Source: Gemmatimonadaceae bacterium (GTDB lineage Bacteria; Gemmatimonadota; Gemmatimonadetes; Gemmatimonadales; Gemmatimonadaceae). Taken from it: a DNA stretch of 64,000 nucleotides. Below, piece after piece: positions 34,788 to 45,734 of this stretch (the stretch's first letter is position 1; each line of letters opens with the position of its first letter). A model generated the notes under the pieces. The model did not search any database. It saw only the letters and a program-made list of their open reading frames with translations, and was not told where the DNA came from. A program made the position numbers and the translations under genes. Location: NCBI GenBank assembly GCA_020851455.1, contig JADZCT010000039.1:62001-126000 (forward strand), read 5' to 3'.

Positions 34788-36061
34788 CCGGTACGGCTCC
34801 CGGCGCCGCCACTGCCGCCCGGTTCGCCGACGTAACGCCGGCCCAGTGGAAGTCGCTCGCCGCCGCCACGCTCGGCTGGATGTTCGACTCGATGGACTTC
34901 ATGCTCTACGTGATGGCCATCGGACGGATCCAGGCGTACTTCGGAATCAGCGCCGGCACCGCCGGCCTCATCGCCACCGTCACGCTGCTCACTGCCGCCG
35001 TTGGCGGCCTGACGTTTGGGGTCATCGCGGACAAGCTCGGACGCGTGCGCGCGCTCAGCCTCACGATCGTCGTCTACGCTGCCTGCTCGGTCGGCGCGGC
35101 CACGTCGCAGAGTGTCTGGCAGCTTGCCGCCTGGCGGGCAACCCTCGGGTTTGGCATGGGAGGCGAGTGGGCCGCGGGAGCGGTGCTCGTCACTGAGACG
35201 TGGCCGCCGTCGCTCCGCAACAAGGCCACCAGCATCATGCAATCGTCGTGGGCGATCGGCGCGATCCTCGCGGCGGCAATCGCGGGGCTGATGCTCGACG
35301 TCCTCCCCCTGGGCGAAAACGCCTGGCGCTGGCTCTTCGCCGTGGGCGCGCTCCCCGCGCTGTTCGCGTGGTGGGTGCGGCGAACGGTGGAGGAGCCCGA
35401 CGTATGGAAGGCGAACCGCGACGCCGGACGCCTCACGGGCAATCCCTACCGGACGCTCTTCTCCCGCGAGCTGCGCGCGCGGACGCTGCTCGCATGCGCG
35501 CTCTCGTCGCTTCTCCTGTTCGCGTACTGGGGGCTGTTCACCTGGCTGCCGAACCTCCTCGCCCTTCCCGTTGCGCAGGGTGGCGCGGGGATGACGATCG
35601 TCAAGAGCACGGCGTTCATCATCCCCATGCAGGCCGGCGCGTTCCTCGGTTACCTCAGCTTCGGGCCGCTCGCCGACAGGTTCGGCCGACGGATCACCTT
35701 CGCCGCATTCACCGTAACGGCGGCGATAGTCGTGCCTGCATACCTGCACCTCATGGCGTCGCCGGTGCTCCTGATGCTGCTCGGCCCCGTGCTGGGTTTC
35801 GTCGGCCACGGGTACTGGTCAATGCTCGGACCGCTGCTCTCGGAACTCTTCCCCACCGCGGTGCGCGCCTCCGGCCAGGGGCTCGGCTACAACTCGGGAC
35901 GCATCGCGGGCGCGGCCGCGCCATACGCGATGGGATTGCTCGCGAGCGTGCCCGGAGTCGGCTTCGTCGCGGCGCTTGGCCTCACGTCGCTTTTTTTCGT
36001 GGCGGCTGCGGCGCTTGGGTTCGCGCTGCCGGACGCAAGCCGGGAGCCGCTCTCGGCCTAG
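34784..36061 (+). CDS. MFS transporter coupled to the threonine operon
   Basis: 425 residues, about twelve transmembrane helices. The loop 2-3 signature is FGVIADKLGRVRAL and the second-half copy is FGPLADRFGRRITF. The N-terminal WMFDSMDFMLYVMAIGRI block resembles metabolite:H+ symporters of the sialate/lactate and aromatic-acid groups. Its ATG overlaps the thrC stop (ATGA), so it is translated with the threonine genes. Export of threonine or homoserine, or uptake of a related acid, are both possible. Its stop overlaps that of the convergent ABC gene in the palindrome CTAG. Confidence 0.88.
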   Translation: MTGTAPGAATAARFADVTPAQWKSLAAATLGWMFDSMDFMLYVMAIGRIQAYFGISAGTAGLIATVTLLTAAVGGLTFGVIADKLGRVRALSLTIVVYAACSVGAATSQSVWQLAAWRATLGFGMGGEWAAGAVLVTETWPPSLRNKATSIMQSSWAIGAILAAAIAGLMLDVLPLGENAWRWLFAVGALPALFAWWVRRTVEEPDVWKANRDAGRLTGNPYRTLFSRELRARTLLACALSSLLLFAYWGLFTWLPNLLALPVAQGGAGMTIVKSTAFIIPMQAGAFLGYLSFGPLADRFGRRITFAAFTVTAAIVVPAYLHLMASPVLLMLLGPVLGFVGHGYWSMLGPLLSELFPTAVRASGQGLGYNSGRIAGAAAPYAMGLLASVPGVGFVAALGLTSLFFVAAAALGFALPDASREPLSA

Positions 36062-36732
36062 CGCTCGCGGATCGTCCCGTCCGCCAGATGGGCCACCCTG
36101 TCGGCGCAGGCGCGCGCGAAGTCGGTGTCGTGCGTCGCGATCAGCACCCCGCGTCGCGCGTCGGCAAGGGAGCGCACGGTCTCACTCAGGCCTTCGCGCC
36201 GGGCCGTGTCGAGAGATGCGGTTGGCTCGTCCATCAGCAACACGGCCGGATCGGTCGCGAGCGCGCGCGCAATTGCCACCCGCTGCGCCTCGCCGCCCGA
36301 GAGCGCGCGCGGCAGCGCGTTCGCGCGGCGGGCCACGCCGAGCGACTCCAGCAGTTCGTGCGCGCGCGCCGCGGCCCGTGCCTCCGGCCACCCGTGCACG
36401 TGCACCAGCGCCAGCGCAACGTTCTCGGTCGCGCTCAGGTGCTCAAAGAGGGCATGCGCCTGGAACACCAATGCGACGTTCCGGCGCAGGGAGCCCAGGT
36501 GCGACTGAGGCGGCACGGCGCCGGGATGCAGCGCCACGCCGGCAACGGTAACCACCCCCGCGTCGAACGGCTCAAGCGCCGCCACCACGCGAAGCAGCGT
36601 GGTCTTCCCCGCGCCCGAGGCTCCCATCAGCGCGCAGACCTCGCCCGGCTGCACGTCCAGATCCGCGTCGCGAATCACGTCGTGGCCGTCACGGGCCACC
36701 CGCAGCCCCCGGATCGAGAGCGTCGCGGTCAT
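36058..36732 (-). CDS. ABC transporter ATPase, polar amino-acid type
   Basis: 224 residues. Walker A is GASGAGKTT, the signature is ALSGGEAQRVAIARAL, Walker B is VLLMDEPTASLD and the switch His lies in LIATHDTDFA. It is the ATP-hydrolysing subunit of the importer whose binding protein and permease are fused in the next gene upstream (ATGA overlap). The frame is open far upstream, but MTATLSIRGLRVA at 36732 gives the family length. Confidence 0.92.
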   Translation of the reverse strand: MTATLSIRGLRVARDGHDVIRDADLDVQPGEVCALMGASGAGKTTLLRVVAALEPFDAGVVTVAGVALHPGAVPPQSHLGSLRRNVALVFQAHALFEHLSATENVALALVHVHGWPEARAAARAHELLESLGVARRANALPRALSGGEAQRVAIARALATDPAVLLMDEPTASLDTARREGLSETVRSLADARRGVLIATHDTDFARACADRVAHLADGTIRER

Positions 36733-38225
36733 GAAACGTGCCACCGCCGCTCGAGGCCGCGCGCGACGCGCGCAAGCGGCAGCGACATCGCGAGGTATGC
36801 TGCGGCGCAGAGCATCCCCGGCACTACCCAGCTCCCGACGTTCGTCGCGTAGATCGCCGTCTGCTTCGTGAGCTCCACCACGGTGATCACCGACACGAGC
36901 GACGAGTCCTTCAGCAAGGCGATGAAGTCGTTCGTCATCGGGGCGAGCGCATATCTGAATGCGAGCGGCCCGCGCACGAACCGCAGCACCTGCAGTTCGG
37001 AGAACCCAAGCGTCCGCGCCGCTTCCAGTTGCGCGCGCGGCACCGCCTGCAGCGCGCCCCGGTATATCTCCGCTTCGTACGCGGCGTAGTTGAGGCCCAG
37101 CCCGACTACCGCCGCCGCGAACGCCGGAAGCCGGATGACCGCCGCAAACCCGTAGTAGATGACGAAGAGCTGGAGCAGCACCGGCGTACCGCGCATCACC
37201 TCCACGTACCACGTCAGCCCCGTCCGGACGACACCTCCGCCATATACGCGCCCGGCAGCTACCGCCACGCCCAGCGCCACGGCCAGCGCCATCGAGAGGC
37301 ACGCGATCAGCAACGTGATCCCCGCCGCCCTGATGAGCGCCGGCAGGTAGCCACCCAAGGTCGCGGACCCTGCCGACGGTGCCGCTCCCAGCGCCATTTC
37401 CGGCGCAGCCAGCACCCGCTCGATGTGCGCGCGCTGCGTCACGTTCCACACGCTCCAGCGCCGGAACGACTCTTCCAGCGAGCCGTCCCTCATTGCAGCG
37501 AGCAGGATCGCGTCAACGGAATCGCGCAATGCCGAGTCGGCACGCGCCAGCACCCCCACGTAGTACGACGCCGCAACCGGAGCCGGCTGGACCACGAAGC
37601 CGGCAATGCGCCGCGACGACCGCGCCGATATGATGTCGTCGAGCAGCACCGCGTCGAGCCGGCCGGCGACCAGGTCGGTGAATGGGTGCACGTCGTCGTC
37701 GTACGACACCGGCACCAGCCCGGTCCGGGCCTGTTCAGCCAGCAGCAGGCGGTAGGCAAGCGTTGACGCCAGCGTGCCAACGCGCCTGCCAGCGAGGTCG
37801 CGCAGTGAGCGGAACCGCGCGGAGTCGGCCGTACGTACCGAAAGCAGTTCGCGGAACTCGTAGTACGGAATCGTCACCGAGTGCCGCGCGCGGAGTTCGG
37901 GGCGATCTTCCACGCCGCTCAGCCCGATGTCAAAGTCGCCGCGCTCGACCGATGCCTCGAGCTGGGGCCACGCCACCTGCACGAAGCGCGGCGTCCGGCC
38001 GAGTCCTTTCGCGATCATCTCCGCGATTTCGACGTCAAATCCGCGAAGCGCTCCCGGGTTCCGCGGGTCCGCTTCGACGAACGGCGCGCCGCCCTCGGCG
38101 TCGCCGCCCCAGCGCAGGACCCGACTCCCCGCTCCAGCGGCCAGCCGTTCCTGCGCGCCGGCGAGTGCAGCGACTGTCATCGCGAGGAACGCCGCGCGGC
38201 AGGCCGCCGCGGTCGTCGTGCGCAT
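36729..38225 (-). CDS. Fused substrate-binding protein and permease of an amino-acid ABC transporter
   Basis: 498 residues. A signal peptide is followed by an SBP type 3 domain (about residues 36-260; LRGFDVEIAEMIAKGLGR, DFDIGLSGVEDRPEL). After a linker comes a HisM/GlnP-type permease (about 290-490) with several helices, the EAA-loop-like AARTLGFSELQVLRFVRGP, and YVEVMRGTPVLLQLFVIYYG. One chain thus carries both importer functions, with the binding domain on the outer side of the membrane. A TTG at 38249 that overlaps the aminotransferase stop is an alternative start. The ligand is probably an amino acid. Confidence 0.9.
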   Translation of the reverse strand: MRTTTAAACRAAFLAMTVAALAGAQERLAAGAGSRVLRWGGDAEGGAPFVEADPRNPGALRGFDVEIAEMIAKGLGRTPRFVQVAWPQLEASVERGDFDIGLSGVEDRPELRARHSVTIPYYEFRELLSVRTADSARFRSLRDLAGRRVGTLASTLAYRLLLAEQARTGLVPVSYDDDVHPFTDLVAGRLDAVLLDDIISARSSRRIAGFVVQPAPVAASYYVGVLARADSALRDSVDAILLAAMRDGSLEESFRRWSVWNVTQRAHIERVLAAPEMALGAAPSAGSATLGGYLPALIRAAGITLLIACLSMALAVALGVAVAAGRVYGGGVVRTGLTWYVEVMRGTPVLLQLFVIYYGFAAVIRLPAFAAAVVGLGLNYAAYEAEIYRGALQAVPRAQLEAARTLGFSELQVLRFVRGPLAFRYALAPMTNDFIALLKDSSLVSVITVVELTKQTAIYATNVGSWVVPGMLCAAAYLAMSLPLARVARGLERRWHVS

Positions 38226-38245
38226 CGCGCGCGGGCGCTGTGCGT

Positions 38246-39424
38246 TCAAGCCCGGGCTGTCATTGCCTGCAGCACGCCCTTTGCCCGGGCGGCCGCCTCG
38301 CCAATCCGTGCGGGGCTCGTGATGAACGACGCACGCACGAACCCTTCGCCTCCCGCGCCAAGGCTCGCGCCGGGAAGCACCACCACGCCCTTTTCAAGAA
38401 GCGCGCCGGAAAACGGGTCGCTCGCCAGGCCGGCGGGGAGCGGAATCCACAGGTACATGGTCGCGACAGGCGTCGTGACAGACAGCCCGGCATCGGCGAA
38501 TGCGCTCACCGCGGCGTCGCGCCTTGCGCGGAACACCTGGAGATTGCCCGGCAGCCACGACGGCATCGTATCGAGCGCAGCCATGGCGGCGCGCTGGATC
38601 GGCATGAACTGGCCAGTATCGGTGAACGACTTCACCTTCGCCAGCGGCGCAAGGAGCTTCGCGTCGCCGCACGCCCAGCCGCAGCGCCATCCCGTCATGT
38701 TGAACGTCTTCGACACGGAATGGAACTCGATCGCCACCTCGCGCGCGCCAGGAACGTCGAAAATGCTCGGCGCAACGTATCCGTCGAACGTCATCTCGGC
38801 GTACGCGTTGTCGTACACCAGCAGGATTCCCCGTTCCCGGCACTGCCGCACCACGCGCTCCAGATAGCTCAGTGGCGCGATCGCGGACGTCGGGTTGTTC
38901 GGATAGTTCAGGTACAGGATCTTCGCGCGGCTCAAGACGCCGCGGGGAATCTCATCGAGTTCAACGAGGAAGTCGGTTCTCGGCGTGATCGGGTACGTGT
39001 ACGCCTGCGCCCCGGCGAGCAGCGTCCCGCCGCGGTACGCGTTGTAGCCGGGGTCGGGCACGATCGTGGTGTCGCCCGGGCCGGCGTACGCGAAGGCGAT
39101 GTGCGCAAGCCCTTCCTTCGAGCCGATGAGCGGCACCAGCTCGCTGATCGGGTCGAACGCGTGGCCGAACCGGCGCTGCATGTGCGTGCTCACCGCCTCG
39201 CGAAACGGCACGTAGCCGAGGCCGAACCCGTAGCGGCTCATTGCCGGCTCGCGCGCCGCCGCGGCCAGCGCCTCGATTGCGGCTGGCGGCGGCGCAAGGT
39301 CCGCATCGCCTGCCCCGAGGTCAATCACGTCAACTCCGCGCGCGGCCAGCTCGCGCTTCTTCTGCGGAATGTGCGCGAGCGGGTACGGGGGGAGCTGGGT
39401 CAGGCGCGCTGCAGGCTTCGGCAT
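38246..39424 (-). CDS. Class I/II PLP aminotransferase (LL-diaminopimelate/aromatic aminotransferase-like)
   Basis: 392 residues. Fold-type I aminotransferase: the PLP lysine is in HSVSKTFNMTGWRCGW, the Asn/Pro motif is LNYPNNPTSA, and the Asp/Tyr motif is LVYDNAYAEMTFDGY. The N-terminal LPPYPLAHIPQKKRELAARG resembles the DapL-like group. Its position between homogentisate dioxygenase (28 bases away) and an amino-acid importer suggests it may instead make 4-hydroxyphenylpyruvate from tyrosine. Sequence alone does not settle the substrate. ATG at 39424 is chosen; upstream in-frame sequence runs into the dioxygenase gene. Confidence 0.85.
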   Translation of the reverse strand: MPKPAARLTQLPPYPLAHIPQKKRELAARGVDVIDLGAGDADLAPPPAAIEALAAAAREPAMSRYGFGLGYVPFREAVSTHMQRRFGHAFDPISELVPLIGSKEGLAHIAFAYAGPGDTTIVPDPGYNAYRGGTLLAGAQAYTYPITPRTDFLVELDEIPRGVLSRAKILYLNYPNNPTSAIAPLSYLERVVRQCRERGILLVYDNAYAEMTFDGYVAPSIFDVPGAREVAIEFHSVSKTFNMTGWRCGWACGDAKLLAPLAKVKSFTDTGQFMPIQRAAMAALDTMPSWLPGNLQVFRARRDAAVSAFADAGLSVTTPVATMYLWIPLPAGLASDPFSGALLEKGVVVLPGASLGAGGEGFVRASFITSPARIGEAAARAKGVLQAMTARA

Positions 39425-39452
39425 CCTGGCATCGGTTGGCTCGGGGTGGATC

Positions 39453-40634
39453 TCAACTCGTGGGCGGCGTGAATCCCTCGCCTCCCTCATGCCACGAGAA
39501 CTGGTATTTCTCGTCCTCGTACGCCACGAACTCGCGGGCAACCTTGAGCGGGCGGAACGAATCCATCATCACGGCCAGCTCGTTCGTCGCGGGCGCGCCG
39601 ATGGACGCCTCCACGCGTCCCGGGTGCGGGCCGTGCGGGAGCCCGTCGGGGTGCAGCGTGATGGAGCCGTACTCGATTCCCTTGCGACTCATGAACTCGC
39701 TCGACGCATAGAAGAGCACCTCGTCGGAGTCCACGTTCGAGTGGTTGTACGGCGCGGGCACGGCGTCGGGGTGAAAGTCGTACGGCCGCGGACAGAACGA
39801 ACAGATCACAAACCCGTCGCCCTGGAAGGTCTGGTGCACCGGCGGCGGCTGGTGAACCTTGCCAACGATCGGCTCGAAGTCGTGAATGTTGAACGCCCAC
39901 GGATAGAACATCCCGTCCCATCCAACCACGTCCAGCGGGTGATGGTCGAGGATGAACTCCTGGAACCCGTTGTACTGCTTGACGATCACCTGGAAGTCGC
40001 CGCGCTCGTCATGCGTTTTCAGCTCGCGCGGCACCTTGATGTCGCGTTCCGAGTACGGCGCGCCCTCTACGAGTTGGCCGTAGTGGTTCAGGTATCTGCT
40101 TGGCGGCCGCACGAAGCCGCGGCTCTCGAATACGACGAGCCGCGCTTCCTTCGTGAAGCGGTAGCGGTGGAGGATCCCGCGATGGATCACGACATAGTCG
40201 CCCTGGGTGAACAGCAGGTCGCCGAACTGGGTCTCGAGGACCCCCTCTCCCTCCGCGACGTACACGACTTCGTCGCCCTGCGAGTTCCTGAAGAAGTGCC
40301 TGTCTTCGTCGCCCGGCACGCAGAAGTGCATCGCGATGTCGTCGTTGAACATCACGAGCTTGCGGTCGAGCGTCGGGCTGCCGCCCCGCGGCACCTGCGC
40401 CGTGCGGAAGTGGCGATGCCTGAGCATCCGGTGCGGCGCGCCCTCGTACTTGAGCTCTCGAATGCGCCGCGCCGCCTTGACGGTCGTCGGCGGATGAACG
40501 TGGTACAGCAGCGACGACGGGCCGGTGAACCCTTCGTTGCCCACCAGGTGCTCGCTGTAGAGTCCACCGTCGGGGCGGCGGAAGACGATATGCCGCTTTC
40601 GCGGCACGTGCCCGAGTGTGTGGTAGTACGGCAT
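39453..40634 (-). CDS. hmgA: Homogentisate 1,2-dioxygenase
   Basis: 393 residues. It opens the homogentisate ring to maleylacetoacetate using oxygen and Fe(II). Cupin-type blocks with iron-site His/Glu are visible: APYNHSNVDSDEVLFYASSE and HPDGLPHGPHPG, plus VVIHRGILHRYRF in the first sheet. The length fits the shorter bacterial class. The ATG at 40634 has AGGAG four bases upstream. It lies 19 bases downstream of hppD. No maleylacetoacetate isomerase or fumarylacetoacetase is in the window. Confidence 0.93.
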   Translation of the reverse strand: MPYYHTLGHVPRKRHIVFRRPDGGLYSEHLVGNEGFTGPSSLLYHVHPPTTVKAARRIRELKYEGAPHRMLRHRHFRTAQVPRGGSPTLDRKLVMFNDDIAMHFCVPGDEDRHFFRNSQGDEVVYVAEGEGVLETQFGDLLFTQGDYVVIHRGILHRYRFTKEARLVVFESRGFVRPPSRYLNHYGQLVEGAPYSERDIKVPRELKTHDERGDFQVIVKQYNGFQEFILDHHPLDVVGWDGMFYPWAFNIHDFEPIVGKVHQPPPVHQTFQGDGFVICSFCPRPYDFHPDAVPAPYNHSNVDSDEVLFYASSEFMSRKGIEYGSITLHPDGLPHGPHPGRVEASIGAPATNELAVMMDSFRPLKVAREFVAYEDEKYQFSWHEGGEGFTPPTS

Positions 40635-40653
40635 ACGGCTCCTGTGCCCAGTC

Positions 40654-43945
<3,292 letters not shown>

Positions 43946-44045
43946 GGATGTAGACAGAAGGCACGCATGGCTCCTCGATGGGTATACTTCTCAGTTGTTC
44001 TTGATGCAGTCGCAACGCAGCTTCCACAAATCGAGAGCATTGATC

Positions 44046-45110
44046 ATGAAAAGAGCACTTCTGTTCACCGCAGTTGCCGCGATTGCCGCGGCTCCGGCCG
44101 CGGCGCAGCGCGCCGTCGCCATCGAGGGCGGAGTCCTCGCCCATTATACCAAGTTCGACTCGAAGACATGGCTCAACGACGGCGGAGGGCTGGGGATCAA
44201 CCTCGACGCCTACATCCTGCCGCGGCTTGCGCTGGAGTATTCCGGCGACCTGGCCAAGAACAAGAGCGGTCCGACGAGCACCGACCTCACCGTCGTCAAC
44301 CACCGCTTCGACCTCGTTTACAACCAGCCGCTCGTAGGCAAGTGGCGCGCACTGATTGGGGGCGGCTGGACGGGCACGCGGTTCAACGGCGACGTCACGA
44401 ATAACCAGTACGACTCGGGCATGAACGCGCTCCTCGGCGTTCGGTACTGCGCCAGCGACGACTGGTCATGGAAAGCCGAAGGCGTGGCCGACTTCAAGGA
44501 TCCATCCGACCAGGCGCCGGCGTTCACTCGGACCCAGACCTACACGCTTCGCCTCGGGCTCTCGCGGTTCTTTGGCGGGCAGGCGAAGAACGGCCCTTGC
44601 ATCATGAGCGAGAAGGAGCCGCTCCCTCCTCCGCCACCTCCGGCGGCTCCCCAGCCAGCCCCGCAGCCGGCTCCTCAGCCCGCGCCGCAGCCGGCTCCTC
44701 AGCCCGCGCCGCAGCCGGCTCCCCAGCCCGCGCCGCAGCCGGCTCCCCAGCCCGCAGCAGCGCAGGCAGCGCCCATCCGGTTCGGCATGGTTCACTTCGC
44801 CTTCGACAAGTCGCTGTTGACCGCCGCCGACCGTGACACGCTCAACGCGGCCATCACGTTCCTCAAGGCCAACCAGAGCGCCCGCGTGGAAGTGACCGGC
44901 CACACCGACAGCATCGGCACGGAGGCGTACAACATCCGGCTCGGCTCGCGCCGCGCGATCGCCGTGCGCGACTACCTCGTGCGCGAAGGCATTGCCCGCG
45001 ACCGCATTACCACCACGACGCGCGGCAAGTCCGAGCCGATCGCCGACAACGGCACCGCCGAAGGGCGTGCGATGAACCGCCGCGCGGTGATCGTCGAGAT
45101 CAAGCCGTAG
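44046..45110 (+). CDS. OmpA-family outer-membrane protein with proline-rich linker
   Basis: 354 residues. A signal peptide (about 1-20) is followed by an eight-strand-type beta barrel (about 22-185), a Pro/Ala/Gln linker (about 197-240), and a C-terminal OmpA domain that binds peptidoglycan. In that domain VEVTGHTDSIGTEAYN and LGSRRAIAVRDYLV carry the conserved Asp and Arg that bind diaminopimelate. It ties the outer membrane to the wall. The ATG at 44046 begins the signal peptide. Confidence 0.93.
   Translation: MKRALLFTAVAAIAAAPAAAQRAVAIEGGVLAHYTKFDSKTWLNDGGGLGINLDAYILPRLALEYSGDLAKNKSGPTSTDLTVVNHRFDLVYNQPLVGKWRALIGGGWTGTRFNGDVTNNQYDSGMNALLGVRYCASDDWSWKAEGVADFKDPSDQAPAFTRTQTYTLRLGLSRFFGGQAKNGPCIMSEKEPLPPPPPPAAPQPAPQPAPQPAPQPAPQPAPQPAPQPAPQPAPQPAAAQAAPIRFGMVHFAFDKSLLTAADRDTLNAAITFLKANQSARVEVTGHTDSIGTEAYNIRLGSRRAIAVRDYLVREGIARDRITTTTRGKSEPIADNGTAEGRAMNRRAVIVEIKP
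44653..44755 (+). repeat. Tandem 24-base repeat encoding an APQP-type linker
   Basis: About four imperfect copies of a 24-base unit (GCCGGCTCCTCAGCCCGCGC plus CGCA) encode alternating Ala-Pro-Gln-Pro. It is in frame within the OmpA-like gene and may vary in copy number between strains. Confidence 0.75.
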
Positions 45111-45133
45111 TCACGGCGTGGCCACGGGAACGA

Positions 45134-45163
45134 GCGGGGGCCCGGACGACGTCCGGCCCCCGC
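45134..45163. terminator. GC-rich hairpin between the OmpA-like gene and dut
   Basis: A stem of 13 pairs with one bulged C (GCGGGGG...CCCCCGC outer, CC/GG and GGAC/GTCC inner) and a three-base loop, followed by CTTCT. It lies between convergent genes, so it could act in both directions. There is no long T run. Confidence 0.55.
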
Positions 45164-45167
45164 CTTC

Positions 45168-45665
45168 TCATCCGGTGGAACCGAACCCGCCCGCGCGCTC
45201 GGTGCTCCGCGAGACGGCGCCGGGCACGACACGCGGCGCCTCGAACCGGGCGAGCACCGCCTGCGCGATCCGCTCGCCGTGCTTCACCACGAGTGGCGTC
45301 GTGCCGCCGTTCTTCACGGGAACGCACCACTCCTCCGCGTAGTCCGGGTCAATCGTGCCGGGGGCATTCGCGATGACGAGGTCCGTCTTGACGCTCGTGC
45401 CGGACCGCGGCCGGATCTGCGCCTCGACGCCGTCCGGAAGTCGGGCCTTGAAGCCGAGCGGAATCAACGCCTTCTCCCCGGGAGCGAGTACGATGACGTA
45501 CGCCCCGCCCCGCTCCTCGGCGGCCCTTTCGGAGGCAGCCCCGGCGGTCCAGACGCGCACGCGGCGCTCCGTCAGGTACGCGGCGAGGTCGTACCCGGCG
45601 CTCCCGCTGGTGGCGCGCGCCGGCAGAGACGCGTCGCCATGCAAGGCTTCGATGATGAGCTCCAT
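45168..45665 (-). CDS. dut: Deoxyuridine triphosphatase
   Basis: 165 residues, trimeric-type dUTPase that hydrolyses dUTP to dUMP and keeps uracil out of DNA. Motif 1 is SAGYDLAAY, motif 2 is IRPRSGTS, motif 3 is NAPGTIDPDYAEEW, motif 4 is RIAQAV and motif 5 is AGGFGSTG. An extra loop of about 18 residues follows motif 1 (near residues 35-52). The ATG at 45665 (MELIIEALHG) is preferred over one at 45710 that adds 15 residues not expected in the family. Confidence 0.93.
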   Translation of the reverse strand: MELIIEALHGDASLPARATSGSAGYDLAAYLTERRVRVWTAGAASERAAEERGGAYVIVLAPGEKALIPLGFKARLPDGVEAQIRPRSGTSVKTDLVIANAPGTIDPDYAEEWCVPVKNGGTTPLVVKHGERIAQAVLARFEAPRVVPGAVSRSTERAGGFGSTG

Positions 45666-45734
45666 GCGGCGAAAGATCGTCACGGCCCGTGCCACCGCGC
45701 CACCGATCATGTACCGTGTAGTGACAACCGGGGT

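Noticed and set aside
44653-44755. CRISPR-like short repeats
   Set aside because: The copies are contiguous with no spacers and encode an in-frame proline-rich linker.
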